Assembly (NCBI GenBank): GCA_034931985.1
Contig: JAYGHB010000094.1
Location: 62,001 to 126,000, forward strand
DNA from: Halotia wernerae
Lineage (GTDB): Bacteria > Cyanobacteriota > Cyanobacteriia > Cyanobacteriales > Nostocaceae
DNA length: 64,000 nucleotides
Reading direction: 5' to 3'
The notes below the pieces were generated by a model. The model made no database searches. It saw only the letters and a program-made list of their open reading frames with translations, and had not been told where the DNA came from. Made by a program: the position numbers and the translations under genes. Shown piece by piece: positions 42,100-51,583 of the stretch. The first letter of the stretch is position 1. Each line of letters starts with the position of its first letter.

Positions 42100-43242
42100 T
42101 TAATTTAACTGTTTTTCTAATCGCCGAGAAGCTAAAGACATAGAATAGCAAAATATCCAGTAGAGCAATCCAATAAATAGATAAACTTCTGCATAACGAC
42201 CAATAAACTGGGGCTGCGCCAAAATGGAACGGGCAATACCTGTGAGTTCTACTAATCCTACTAAAGATAAAAGTGAAGTATCTTTAAATAAGCCAATAAA
42301 CTGACCAACAATTGCAGGAATAACAGCACGTAAAGCTTGAGGTAAGACAATTAATATCACAACAAAGGGTGTATTGAGTCCTAAGGCTTTTGCAGCTTCA
42401 ACTTGTCCACGCGGGATTGCTTGAAGTCCACCCCGCACGTTTTCTGCCATATAAGCAGCACTAAATAACACTAATCCAGCAATTCCTCTTAGAACTCGAT
42501 CTAAACGCACATCTCCTGGTAAAAATAACGGTAGCATCACTTGAGCCAGGAATAAAATACCAATCAGCGGTAATCCCCTGACAAGTTCAATGTACAGAAT
42601 ACAAAACCAACGTACAATAGGTAAATTGCTAGTGCGTCCTAAAGCTAATAACAAGCCAATGGGAAAGGAAAGAACAATACTAACTGTTGCTGTTAAAAGG
42701 GTAAGCAACAAACCGTTCCACAAATTCGTAGATACAGGTTGCAAACCAAAACCACCGCCAATTAACCACAGAATTATCAAGAAAGACAATAACCACTTTA
42801 GAGAAAGCCAAGGAGCTATTGTTTTAGCAAAACTTTTTCCAATCCAAAAACCCGCAAATATTAAACCTGCAATTAATACTAGCCACAGGCGAGATGTCAA
42901 ATTCAATGGTACAACAACCAACAGAACACCGACAAGACAAGTAAATAAAACAACTCTACGTTTTGTAAACTGTTGTTGACTGAAGACAACGCCCGCAGTT
43001 ACAGCTGCTAAAGTCGAAGCGATCGCCAAGACAATCCAAATTCGCCAATATAAAGCTTGGGGAAATCTTCCCACTAAAAATAAAGGCAAATTAACTTTAA
43101 TTACTGCCCATTGTGCTTGAGTCGTTGACCAAATTAAGAATCCCCGCACGACCCAAAATATAAATCCTAAACAGATAACAGTTAATAGACTGTTGTACCA
43201 AGTACTAAAGAGATTTTTACGCAGCCAAGTTAATTGTGTCAT
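42100..43242 (-). CDS. natH: Amino-acid ABC transporter permease (NatH-like)
   Basis: 380 residues; the N-terminal half has extra spans and the C-terminal half has the polar amino-acid permease domain: GLLLTLLTATVSIVLSFPIG, then ELVRGLPLIGILFLAQVMLP, VRGGLQAIPRGQVEAAKALG (the EAA loop) and FKDTSLLSLVGLVELTGIAR. The architecture and length match NatH of the Anabaena N-II amino-acid system. Its ATG overlaps the stop of a short upstream frame (TAATG). The usual partners natF (binding protein) and natG (second permease) are not found upstream. The neighbouring ATPase is present. Confidence 0.8.
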   Translation of the reverse strand: MTQLTWLRKNLFSTWYNSLLTVICLGFIFWVVRGFLIWSTTQAQWAVIKVNLPLFLVGRFPQALYWRIWIVLAIASTLAAVTAGVVFSQQQFTKRRVVLFTCLVGVLLVVVPLNLTSRLWLVLIAGLIFAGFWIGKSFAKTIAPWLSLKWLLSFLIILWLIGGGFGLQPVSTNLWNGLLLTLLTATVSIVLSFPIGLLLALGRTSNLPIVRWFCILYIELVRGLPLIGILFLAQVMLPLFLPGDVRLDRVLRGIAGLVLFSAAYMAENVRGGLQAIPRGQVEAAKALGLNTPFVVILIVLPQALRAVIPAIVGQFIGLFKDTSLLSLVGLVELTGIARSILAQPQFIGRYAEVYLFIGLLYWIFCYSMSLASRRLEKQLN

Positions 43243-43394
43243 TAGTCAATAGGTGTCAAGCCAGTTGCCCTGGCATTATCAAAACATACTTTATTGTCAG
43301 CCACATATGCCAGCAAAACATCATCTTTATCTAAAGTGGAGGGAAGGCTACTAAAAACTTTAAAAGAGCATGAAAATCCTTCTCGATGAGACAT
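43242..43394 (-). pseudogene. Short frame coupled to the permease start, possible gene remnant
   Basis: ATG at 43394 (minus) opens 50 codons ending TAA at 43244-43242, sharing one base with the permease ATG (TAATG). The end of the protein reads LLAYVADNKVCFDNARATGL then TPID. The coupling suggests it was once a gene upstream in an operon. The product does not look like natG or natF and I recognise no family. It overlaps the PIN-like frame on the other strand. Confidence 0.3.
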
Positions 43395-43672
43395 TCACTT
43401 TCTTTTTTCGACGACTCCCGATACCGTTGGATGACCAGTCCATGAAAGCGCTGCTATCAGCCTTTTTGTCTGATAACTTTTATTTAATTCGCATTACCGA
43501 AGAACGCTTTGCTCAAACTCAAGTACTCCGTTCTAAGTTTCTTGATCAGCCCCTGATTTCTTTTACTGACTTGACTTCAATGGTCGTTATGCAAGAATGT
43601 AATATTACAATAATCCTTACCGAAGATGCTCACTCTACTCATGTGGGCATGGGTTTTCAGCTAGTTCCTTAA
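43370..43672 (+). pseudogene. Truncated PIN-domain protein (VapC-like)
   Basis: The 100-residue frame begins MKILLDETFTFFFRRLPIPL and ends with LISFTDLTSMVVMQECNITI followed by ILTEDAHSTHVGMGF, the C-terminal PIN pattern ('S..D..s..vm.....~~~~T.D.HF...GF'). Typical PIN toxins are about 135 residues. The middle is shortened and only part of the N-terminal acid cluster is present (LLDE). The protein is likely inactive. No antitoxin gene is adjacent. It may be a scar of a VapBC module. Confidence 0.55.
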
Positions 43673-43682
43673 TTTGAGTTTA

Positions 43683-44360
43683 TTACCGCTGAAGTTGTTG
43701 AATTAGGGCTTGTGTTTGGCGATATCCAATAGTATTTTTTTGATTTTGAAATAGATTTGCTGCCTGTTTTAAATCTGCAATAGCATTCTTGCTATCTCCT
43801 AAGGCATACCGTGCTAGTCCTCTGTTACCGTAGGCATCAGCTAAGTTAGGATTAAGACTGATTGCTTGGTTGAAATTAGCGATCGCTTGTTTGTGATTTC
43901 CTTGTTGATAATTCAGCAGTCCTAAATTGTAATAGCCATCTACAAATTTTGGAGCTATTTTTATGGTCTGATTAAAGTCTGCAACAGCTGCTTGAATACT
44001 TCCTAGTTGAGCATAAGCAGTTCCTCGACTATTGTAAGCATCTGCATGACTAGGATTAAGTCTTAGTGCTTGGTCAAAATCTGTAATGGCTGCTTGAAAG
44101 TCTCCTAATTGAGATTTGGCTAGCCCCCGGAGGCAGAAACCCTCATAATATTGGGGATTTAATTGTACAACTTGATTAAAGTCGGCGATCGCTCCTGAAA
44201 AATTTTCTTGCTCTAGCTTTTGCACACCCTGGTTATAGTATTCCTGAAAATTCATCTGGTTGATGCGTGTTGCTGATGCTTGTGCATGAACCACAACCGG
44301 CATTCCACTCAATACACCTGTGATTCCCAAGATGGCGATCGTTTGATGAAGGTAGTTCAT
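43683..44360 (-). CDS. Exported TPR-repeat protein
   Basis: Met 44360 with AAGGAA upstream is preferred to the frame start at 44384. A signal peptide (MNYLHQTIAILGITGVLSGM, ending VVHAQA) precedes about five TPR units (YYNQGVQKLEQENFSGAIAD, YYEGFCLRGLAKSQLGDFQA, ADAYNSRGTAYAQLGSIQAA, VDGYYNLGLLNYQQGNHKQA, ADAYGNRGLARYALGDSKNA). TPRs bind other proteins; a periplasmic scaffold is likely. Neighbours give no clear clue. Confidence 0.88.
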   Translation of the reverse strand: MNYLHQTIAILGITGVLSGMPVVVHAQASATRINQMNFQEYYNQGVQKLEQENFSGAIADFNQVVQLNPQYYEGFCLRGLAKSQLGDFQAAITDFDQALRLNPSHADAYNSRGTAYAQLGSIQAAVADFNQTIKIAPKFVDGYYNLGLLNYQQGNHKQAIANFNQAISLNPNLADAYGNRGLARYALGDSKNAIADLKQAANLFQNQKNTIGYRQTQALIQQLQR

Positions 44361-44450
44361 GGATATTATTCCTTTGCGATCCAAATATCGAGGCAGATTT
44401 GTACTAAAATTTTCCCCGTTATCACCATTGTAAACAAGTCAAACAGATTA

Positions 44451-45773
44451 CTAGACAAAATGCAACCTACTCCAAATAGTTTGTAATAGCAACCACATAT
44501 TTAAACCAACAATAATAATTACAACTAACCAAGATAAAACTTTCAGCCACAAAGGATTGACAAATTCACCCATTAACCGACGGTCACTTGTGAACATTAC
44601 CAAAGGAATTACAGCAAAAGGTAATTGTAAACTGAGAATAACTTGGCTGAATACTATTAAGCTGCCAGTACTATTTTCTCCAAAAATAATAATTGTTATT
44701 AAGGCTGGAACTATGGCCAGTAGACGAGTTGCTAATCGGCGTAACCAAGACGGCAGGCGAAATTGCAAAAATCCTTCCATGACAACCTGTCCTGCCAAGG
44801 TCGCAGTTAGGGTTGAACTTTGTCCAGATGCTAGTAATGCTAAACCAAAGATAGCACTAGCGAGACTAACTCCTAATAATGGTGAAAGTAGTTGATAAGC
44901 ATCTTGAATTTCTGCTACATTTTGATTACCTGAAAAATGAAATGTGGCAGCAGAAACAATTAAAATTGCTGAGTTAATAAATAATGCTAACGATAAAGCT
45001 ACAGTTGAATCAATCGTACCTAAATTAATTGCTTCCCATCTTTTTTCTGTGGTTGGTTGCCAAGAACGGGTTTGTACAATTGAAGAATGTAAATATAAGT
45101 TATGGGGCATTACCGTTGCCCCTAAAATACCAATGGCAATATACAGCATTTCTGGGTTATATAAAATCTTATGCTTGGGAAGATATCCTAAAAAAATTCC
45201 ACCCAAATCAGGCTTTGCAAATACAATTTCAGCTGTAAAACAAATGCCTACAGTTGCCACTAGCATAATTACTAAGGCTTCCACATAACGAAATCCTTTG
45301 CCTTGCAAAAATAACAACACCAGCACATCAAAGGCTGTAATGCACACACCCCATACTAAGGGAATATTAAACAAAAGTTGCAGAGCGATCGCACTGCCCA
45401 ATAATTCTGCTAAATCACTAGCAGCAATGGCAATTTCACAAAGTACCCACAAATAAAAACTGGCTCTGGGACTGAAATATTCTCGGCAAGCCTGTGCTAA
45501 ATCCCTACTAGTTGCTACTCCTAAACGCACACATAGTGATTGCAACAATATTGCCATCAAGTTTGAGAGCATAATCACCGTCAACAGTGTATAGCCAAAC
45601 TTTGCCCCTCCAGCAATGTCTGTGGCCCAGTTTCCAGGGTCGATATATCCTACTGAAACTAAATACCCAGGGCCAGCATAAGCCAGCAACTTACGCCAAA
45701 AACCTTTGCCATTAGGAATTTCAATGCTGCGGTGAACCTCTGGGAGACTAGGACGGTCTTTTTTGTGAGACAT
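44451..45773 (-). CDS. mntH: Nramp-type divalent metal transporter MntH
   Basis: 440 residues, 11-12 spans. The first span carries the metal-binding DPGNWATDIAGG (TM1), and ILGATVMPHNLYLHSSIVQT (TM6) holds the second metal motif MPHN. It imports Mn2+ (or Fe2+) using the proton gradient. The other conserved block (SGQSSTLTATLAGQVVMEGF) is intact. An operator for a metal-sensing regulator is not obvious in the 228-bp upstream spacer, which holds a dispersed hairpin repeat. Confidence 0.94.
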   Translation of the reverse strand: MSHKKDRPSLPEVHRSIEIPNGKGFWRKLLAYAGPGYLVSVGYIDPGNWATDIAGGAKFGYTLLTVIMLSNLMAILLQSLCVRLGVATSRDLAQACREYFSPRASFYLWVLCEIAIAASDLAELLGSAIALQLLFNIPLVWGVCITAFDVLVLLFLQGKGFRYVEALVIMLVATVGICFTAEIVFAKPDLGGIFLGYLPKHKILYNPEMLYIAIGILGATVMPHNLYLHSSIVQTRSWQPTTEKRWEAINLGTIDSTVALSLALFINSAILIVSAATFHFSGNQNVAEIQDAYQLLSPLLGVSLASAIFGLALLASGQSSTLTATLAGQVVMEGFLQFRLPSWLRRLATRLLAIVPALITIIIFGENSTGSLIVFSQVILSLQLPFAVIPLVMFTSDRRLMGEFVNPLWLKVLSWLVVIIIVGLNMWLLLQTIWSRLHFV

Positions 45774-45830
45774 GAGTTTGATTAGTCATTATTTTCATAA
45801 TCTTCTCATAATGTTAGAAAATCTGAATTT

Positions 45831-45854
45831 CTTGAGGACTTTAGTCCTCACTAC
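45831..45854. repeat. Dispersed hairpin repeat, half copy of 39427-39476
   Basis: CTTGAGGACTTTAGTCCTCA followed by CTAC matches the second half of the unit at 39427-39476. The spacer 45774-46001 holds nothing else. Confidence 0.6.
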
Positions 45855-46001
45855 AAACCAAACCTTTAATTATTTATGCAGTCCTACTTACATCATTAAA
45901 CATCTCCGAAAATAATCAAAGCTTCGGCATTGCATAAATGTGGGATGAATTGAGATTTTTGACTAAGGCTAAAGGTAGATTCTCAGCGCCTTTACCATAG
46001 A

Positions 46002-47669
46002 TTAAGCTCCAGGTTTGAAATAATCGAGGAGGCGATCGCCTGAATCTGCGCGAACCAATGCCACAACCACATCAGGTAAGGCTGTTAAACTTGGGTATAC
46101 CAAATAACGGGGTTCCCAACTGGGGCGAAACTTGTCTTTGTAGGCGTGTAAGCCTTGGAAGTTGTAGAAGCGGTTCAAATGTTCATAAAGATAGTGCAGA
46201 ACTTTCTCTAAGCGGTGTGACTCTGGATTGTCACCAACTCCAGCCAGGGCGGAAAGTCCAAAATTAAAGGTGTCGTAGCCTTTCTCTTTAAAATGCTGAA
46301 GCAAGGAAATAAACAAAAAGTCCATCATGCCATGTTCAATGCTGGAACGATGGCGCATCATGTCAATAGTGATTTCGTTTAGCTGATACTCTGGCAAAAC
46401 GTTGGTAAAAGCCGTAATATCATTAGAATTATGCACAACCGCAATTTCGCAATCACGCAGATAAGCTTCGTCAAACCATCCTAAAGAAAAGCGTTTTTCG
46501 GAACCTTGCGCCATTTTTAGCCATTCATCACTGACAGGTTTGAGTTGATGCAACAATTCATTAGCTATGGGCGGTTGATAAAAACTGACTTGATATCCGA
46601 GTTTAGTTAAACGATTAATCGATGGTCGAAAGTTTTTACCAGCTTTACCTTGTAAAGTAAAATTTTTCAGGTCAACGATCGCCTCTTCGCCAATCTTCAG
46701 TATCCTAAATCCTAGAGAAACATAGAGGTCTAGCTCGTCGGGTAAAGTTTGATAAAAGGCAGGATACCAGTCATTGCGTTGACAGAACTGCTGAAAACTC
46801 ACAATCACCTCTTGGCGATCTTCAATGGGGCCAATGGGATCTCCTAAAGCGATCGCACCTCTACCTTTAGGCACATAAGCAATGACACTTTTACCTGAAG
46901 GACTAAAAAAGTAACTTTTATCGCTTAAAAGTGTCATTGCTGCTAAAGAAGAACAACCATACTGCTCAACGATTGCTTTGGCTTTTTGTCGTTCAACAGA
47001 ATTTCCAGTATTCTGCAAAAATACAGGCTGCAACAGCATCACTACTGCAAAAGTCATCGTGCTAGCGGCAATAATATAAATAGAATCAGCAAAGAAATTA
47101 CCAAATCTAGTTTTTGGTTGTAGTCCCAAATTATCCTCAGTAAAAAACATTGCCAAAGTCTGAAGTATGGCATCTTTCCAATTAAAATTTTCAGTAAACT
47201 TGCCATCTAATAAATAAAATCCAACTGTCCCATAAGCCAGAGTAAACAGCAAAGCACCTATTAATACCCGCACACCTCTAGCAATTGAAGGGCGGTCTGA
47301 TTTAGCTGTAAAAACATGGCGCATCAAAATCAATTGCACCAGTAAAATTCCAGATAATATACTCTCTTCGTAATCTAAACCTTTGATTAAATGGCTAAAA
47401 ATAGAAATAACTAGTAAACCAATTGTCAACAGCCAAGCAACTCGCTTACGGCGTAACAAATTAGTAGCAAGTGTTAGCAAAACAAAGCCTGTTAATGCTG
47501 CAAAAATATGACCAGTAACACGAATTTCAAATGGTAAAAATTCTCTCAACCAATGATTACGTCCATATAGGTTTGGTGTAACTGCGGATAAAACATTTAC
47601 TACTCCCACCAAACCTGTGAGAACAGCTACACTCCAAAGTCCAATCCGATTTTTTAAGTTGTTAGTCAT
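46002..47669 (-). CDS. MprF-type phosphatidylglycerol aminoacyltransferase (DUF2156)
   Basis: 555 residues. The first ~215 form six spans (such as IFAALTGFVLLTLATNLL and IYIIAASTMTFAVVMLLQPV). Residues ~225-540 form the DUF2156 transferase, two GNAT-like folds with GKSVIAYVPKGRGAIALGDP, EWLKMAQGSEKRFSLGWFDE, EITIDMMRHRSSIEHGMMDF and FNFGLSALAGVG. These enzymes move Lys or Ala from charged tRNA to phosphatidylglycerol. The canonical MprF flippase domain is much larger than six spans; a separate UPF0104 gene lies at 50630. Last of four genes in one direction, 40 bp after an esterase gene. Confidence 0.88.
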   Translation of the reverse strand: MTNNLKNRIGLWSVAVLTGLVGVVNVLSAVTPNLYGRNHWLREFLPFEIRVTGHIFAALTGFVLLTLATNLLRRKRVAWLLTIGLLVISIFSHLIKGLDYEESILSGILLVQLILMRHVFTAKSDRPSIARGVRVLIGALLFTLAYGTVGFYLLDGKFTENFNWKDAILQTLAMFFTEDNLGLQPKTRFGNFFADSIYIIAASTMTFAVVMLLQPVFLQNTGNSVERQKAKAIVEQYGCSSLAAMTLLSDKSYFFSPSGKSVIAYVPKGRGAIALGDPIGPIEDRQEVIVSFQQFCQRNDWYPAFYQTLPDELDLYVSLGFRILKIGEEAIVDLKNFTLQGKAGKNFRPSINRLTKLGYQVSFYQPPIANELLHQLKPVSDEWLKMAQGSEKRFSLGWFDEAYLRDCEIAVVHNSNDITAFTNVLPEYQLNEITIDMMRHRSSIEHGMMDFLFISLLQHFKEKGYDTFNFGLSALAGVGDNPESHRLEKVLHYLYEHLNRFYNFQGLHAYKDKFRPSWEPRYLVYPSLTALPDVVVALVRADSGDRLLDYFKPGA

Positions 47670-47709
47670 TAGTTATCGATATGTTTTACCTATGTTAATC
47701 TGCAACTAA

Positions 47710-48612
47710 TTATTTTTTAACTCTTTTAAACTGTTCTCCCACATAAGAAAGAGAATCTTGCAAATGCTTGTGAAAATAATTCCAGCCGATATCTGCACCC
47801 GATAAACCATGACCTCCAGGAAAACCATAGAATACATTGGCAATACCTAACTTGTCTAATGTTTGGTGGAAGGTTTTAGTAGCAGCCAAAAAATCAGAGT
47901 CGTTTAAACCTGCATCCAGATATACACGCAATCGCTTTCTATCAGCAACCGATAGCTGTTGTACTATTTGTTGTGGGCTATTTTGCGCCCCACTATCATC
48001 TGTAAAATAACCGCTATGACTAAATAAAATATTGAAGTTGTTGAGATGCCGTAACCCAATATTAAATGCTCCCCATCCACCAGAAGATAGACCTCCTAAG
48101 GCCCAAAATTCTGGTTTCTCTAAAGTACGATAGCGTGACTTGACAACCTGGACTAATTCTGAACCAATTAAAGTCCCAATCTTGCCATTAGACCCATCAT
48201 AATAATCGGGATCATATAAAGGACTAGAACCGCGATTGTCATTGCCATCCGGTGTAATTATAATTGATGGTGGTAATTTGCCAGTTTTATACAATTCATG
48301 TAATACGTTAACGATCGCATATTTATCAGCATAAGCACGAGCATCATCATGACCGCCGTGTAATAAGAATATGACTGGATAGCGGTTTTGCAGATTTTTA
48401 CGATAGTTAGGGGGCAAAATCACGCCGTACTGGCGGACTGTACCCATAGCTTTTGAATTGAAGCTTTCTAACTGAAATTTTAAGCCTGTATCTGCTTGCT
48501 CTTGGGGTGGATCTAGTTGTGGCGCACCTAAGATAAAAACATAGTAATATGCTGCACCACTAAGAATAGCGATCGCTCCTGCCAAAGCAATAAAAAATTT
48601 AGGAATTTTCAT
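47710..48612 (-). CDS. Exported esterase (esterase D/FrmB-like alpha/beta hydrolase)
   Basis: 300 residues. One N-terminal hydrophobic segment (FIALAGAIAILSGAAYYYVF, residues ~6-26) makes a signal anchor or peptide. The catalytic domain has GVILPPNYRKNLQNRYPVIF, LLHGGHDD, the nucleophile elbow GGLSSGGWGAFN, DAGLNDSDFLAA (acid) and FPGGHGLSG (His). This is the PF00756 esterase type. It is a close relative of the next upstream gene (48703-49668) and shares its blocks. The tight spacing with the MprF-like gene suggests lipid-linked work. Confidence 0.85.
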   Translation of the reverse strand: MKIPKFFIALAGAIAILSGAAYYYVFILGAPQLDPPQEQADTGLKFQLESFNSKAMGTVRQYGVILPPNYRKNLQNRYPVIFLLHGGHDDARAYADKYAIVNVLHELYKTGKLPPSIIITPDGNDNRGSSPLYDPDYYDGSNGKIGTLIGSELVQVVKSRYRTLEKPEFWALGGLSSGGWGAFNIGLRHLNNFNILFSHSGYFTDDSGAQNSPQQIVQQLSVADRKRLRVYLDAGLNDSDFLAATKTFHQTLDKLGIANVFYGFPGGHGLSGADIGWNYFHKHLQDSLSYVGEQFKRVKK

Positions 48613-48702
48613 ATAAATTTAGACTGATAAATAAATTTACCTCCAATTAAATATACTATAGTTAATCTCTAGCAAGACTTAAATTATTGCCTCTAGAAAA
48701 TA

Positions 48703-49668
48703 TTAATGATTTTGTTGGTTTTTTGGGTGATTAACGCTTATATGATCAGCAGCATGTGCGATTTCAGCAATCCGAAATTGCTCACCGACGAAGGTTAAAG
48801 AATCTGCTAAGTGTTCTCGCCAGTATTGCCAAGTATGACTGCCAGGAAATTGCCGAAATAGATTGTAAACTTTTTGTTGGCTAAGAACTTGAGTAAATTC
48901 TTTAGCATCATCGATCTCTTCGGTATCAGATATGCCTGAATCGAGATAAATTCGCAGTCTTTTTTTGGCTTGGGGAGAAAGAGTTTTTATATAGGTTATA
49001 GGACTATTTTGCGCGCCGCTTTTATCTTTAAAGTAACCACTATGACTAAATAAAATTGAGAAGTTTTGTAAGTTGTGTAATCCCACATTCATTGCACCCC
49101 ACCCACCAGAAGATAATCCGCCCATCGCCCAAAAATCGGGATTAGGTAGAGTGCGATAGCGACTTTGCACCACTTTTACTAGTTCATAGCCTACTGCTGT
49201 GGCAACTTTACCATTAGCGCCGTCGATATATTGGGGGTCCCAATAGCGACTAGAGCCGCGTTTGTCGTTACCATCAGGCGTAATAATTAGGCTGGGTGAT
49301 AACTTACCTGTGGTATAAAGTTTTTCTATGGTTTTGAGGGCTTGTCCTTTTTTGTTACTAAACCAATCAATGGGTTCACCATGGCCACCGTGCAGAAGGA
49401 AAATTACCGGATAGCGTTGTTGCGGATTTTGTTTATAACCAGGCGGTAAAGAAACACCGTAGGTGCGTTTTCCTGGTATTGCTTGGCTGTCGTAGCTTTC
49501 AATTTCGTAGGTGAGGGGAGTAGCTAAGGCGTTAACATTTGGTTGTGGCGGGAGCAGGGAAGCTATTAGTTGTGGTGGTTTGGCGACTGCACCTTGGGAG
49601 TAATTACAGCCAACTAAACTGAATATTGAAATTAGTAGTAAGATTTTTTTGTAGTTCATATCGATCAA
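48703..49668 (-). CDS. Lipoprotein esterase (paralog of 47710-48612)
   Basis: 321 residues. A lipobox LVGC near residue 20 (MNYKKILLLISIFSLVGC, starting at Met4) predicts a lipid-anchored periplasmic enzyme. The catalytic blocks match the paralog: GVSLPPGYKQNPQQRYPVIF, LLHGGHGEP, GGLSSGGWGAMNVG, DSGISDTEEIDDA and FPGSHTWQYW. GxSxGG holds the nucleophile Ser. The start abuts the stop of the hydrolase gene upstream (zero spacing), indicating a single transcript. Confidence 0.87.
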   Translation of the reverse strand: MIDMNYKKILLLISIFSLVGCNYSQGAVAKPPQLIASLLPPQPNVNALATPLTYEIESYDSQAIPGKRTYGVSLPPGYKQNPQQRYPVIFLLHGGHGEPIDWFSNKKGQALKTIEKLYTTGKLSPSLIITPDGNDKRGSSRYWDPQYIDGANGKVATAVGYELVKVVQSRYRTLPNPDFWAMGGLSSGGWGAMNVGLHNLQNFSILFSHSGYFKDKSGAQNSPITYIKTLSPQAKKRLRIYLDSGISDTEEIDDAKEFTQVLSQQKVYNLFRQFPGSHTWQYWREHLADSLTFVGEQFRIAEIAHAADHISVNHPKNQQNH

Positions 49669-50487
49669 TTAAGCATACACTTGTTGCTTTAACCAATCTG
49701 CGATCGCCTGATTCACTAATTCTGCACACTCTGCCATTACCAAATGTCCCGCATTGGCAAAGTGTAAATGAGTACCGTTAACAAAATGACTTGCTAACTC
49801 ATCTCCCATTTCTTGGGTAAACATAGGGTCTTTTCCCCCAGTAATTACTAAAGTTGGGATATGCAAATTCTGCGGTAATGGGTGACGGACAAAAAAGTTA
49901 TAGTCCCAAAATATTTCTAAGGCTTTGTAAGCATCAAAATTAGTAGGTACTGGGTTTTCGGCAAAAAACCTCTCCATAACACTATGACGGTAAGAAGTGG
50001 AGATGAAGTTATTCAATATTTGCACACCAGGTAAATGGTAAAGATATCTACCACCCCAAGCCTGCAACTTCGTCAAGGGAATTTCCCACCAAGGCGCTAA
50101 ATCGTGAGTACCACCAGCAATGGCAATCATTGCACTAACTCGATGGTGTTGGGCAAATTCTAAACCGATCGGAACACCATAACTATGACAGCATAATACA
50201 GGCGACTTGATGTCGAATTTGTGCAACAATCGCTGTAAATCTCGGCAATGCCGCCCAATAGAATAACGAGAGTAACGACTAGACTGTCCATGTCCTGCTA
50301 AATCATAGGCGAGAATCTCCCAGCCTTGAGTATGAGCAAACTTATACTGCGCTCTAAAATTAAAGCGATTACCCATTCCTCCGTGAATAAAAACTATCGG
50401 CAAAGCTACACCCGGACTATAGCAAACTTGCAAATCTACTCCTTGCCGTAGGTGAATGGTAGAACCAGCTAAGACATCTTCAGTCAT
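49669..50487 (-). CDS. Alpha/beta hydrolase, cytoplasmic type
   Basis: 272 residues without a signal peptide. PIVFIHGGMGNRFNFRAQYK has the oxyanion HGG, LCCHSYGVPIGLEFAQHH holds the GxSxG-like elbow (CHSYG), TLVITGGKDPMFT has the acid Asp and FANAGHLVMAE the His. It is a general hydrolase of the AB_hydrolase_1 group, distinct in sequence from the two esterases downstream. First of the four-gene run leading to the MprF-like gene. Substrate unknown. Confidence 0.85.
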   Translation of the reverse strand: MTEDVLAGSTIHLRQGVDLQVCYSPGVALPIVFIHGGMGNRFNFRAQYKFAHTQGWEILAYDLAGHGQSSRYSRYSIGRHCRDLQRLLHKFDIKSPVLCCHSYGVPIGLEFAQHHRVSAMIAIAGGTHDLAPWWEIPLTKLQAWGGRYLYHLPGVQILNNFISTSYRHSVMERFFAENPVPTNFDAYKALEIFWDYNFFVRHPLPQNLHIPTLVITGGKDPMFTQEMGDELASHFVNGTHLHFANAGHLVMAECAELVNQAIADWLKQQVYA

Positions 50488-50629
50488 GGGTAGTTGCTAC
50501 ATTATTAGCTTAGAATTTGGTGGTTGTTCATCAAGAGTTTAAGCCTGTGATATGTCAATGCTGTGTCAAGGTAATGGAACATTTGCGAATGATTGTAAGT
50601 TAGTAGTCAACGCAATTAGGATTTAAAGA

Positions 50630-51583
50630 ATGCTCAAAAAGCTGCGACTCAACATTAGTCCTTTATTTGGCTTGTTGCTGCTAGCGCTTTCTGCGTGGGC
50701 GATCGCTCATCAACTACGAGAGTATAATTATCACGATATCCTCAATTCCATCGCAGCAATTCCCAAAAAGCGCTCGATTCGGGCAATTGGGCTGACAGCT
50801 TTGGGCTATTTAACCATGATTGGGTACGATATTTTAGGCTTTGCTTACATTCATCGTTCCCTAAACTGGCGAAAGATTGCTTTAACCAACTTTATTAGTT
50901 CTAGCTTCAGCAATACTATCGGTTTTGCCTTGCTGACTGGCAGTGCTATCCGCTATCGTTTTTATTCTAGATGGCAAGTATCACGATTAGCGATCGCTCA
51001 AATAATTGCTTTCGTTAATTTTACTTTTTGGCTGGGAATGTTTGCTATTGCTGGGTTAATCTTTCTCATTAATCCCTTAATAATACCGCCGCAATTACAT
51101 TTGCCTTTTAATACTGTACTTCCTCTCGGCGTGATGTGTTTAGGGTTGGTTATTGTTTATGTATTAGGCAGTATTGTCATTAAACACCCATTAATTATTC
51201 ACAGACATGAATTGCGTTTTCCTAACTTTTATGTGTCCCTAGCACAGATAGCAGTTTCTAGTCTTGACTGGGCTTTGGCGGCGGCGGTACTTTATACCTT
51301 ACTTCCAGCTAACATAGCCTTATCATATATAGACTTTTTAGGAATGTATTTACTGGCGATGTTTACAGGTCTTGTCAGTAACGTTCCTGGCGGGTTAGGT
51401 GTATTTGAAACAGTGATTTTGCTAATTTTTCCACCTCCAGTTTCCGCAGCAGCAGTTTTAGGGTCAATGCTGGCATATCGAGGCGTATACTACTTTATAC
51501 CTTTGCTATTAGCAACAAGCTTATTAGCATTTGACCAAATTACATCCGTCACACGAAAAAGCATCAATCATGAAGATTGTTAA
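50630..51583 (+). CDS. UPF0104 / MprF-flippase-like membrane protein
   Basis: 317 residues with about eight spans. LGYLTMIGYDILGFAYIHRS, NFISSSFSNTIGFALLTGSA (the conserved N-x-G-x-x-x-x-G-x block) and LAMFTGLVSNVPGGLGVFET are hallmarks of the lysylphosphatidylglycerol synthetase transmembrane family. In canonical MprF this domain flips aminoacyl-lipid; here it is a separate gene on the opposite strand to the synthase-containing operon. Its stop overlaps that of the convergent arsR-type gene by four bases. Confidence 0.87.
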   Translation: MLKKLRLNISPLFGLLLLALSAWAIAHQLREYNYHDILNSIAAIPKKRSIRAIGLTALGYLTMIGYDILGFAYIHRSLNWRKIALTNFISSSFSNTIGFALLTGSAIRYRFYSRWQVSRLAIAQIIAFVNFTFWLGMFAIAGLIFLINPLIIPPQLHLPFNTVLPLGVMCLGLVIVYVLGSIVIKHPLIIHRHELRFPNFYVSLAQIAVSSLDWALAAAVLYTLLPANIALSYIDFLGMYLLAMFTGLVSNVPGGLGVFETVILLIFPPPVSAAAVLGSMLAYRGVYYFIPLLLATSLLAFDQITSVTRKSINHEDC

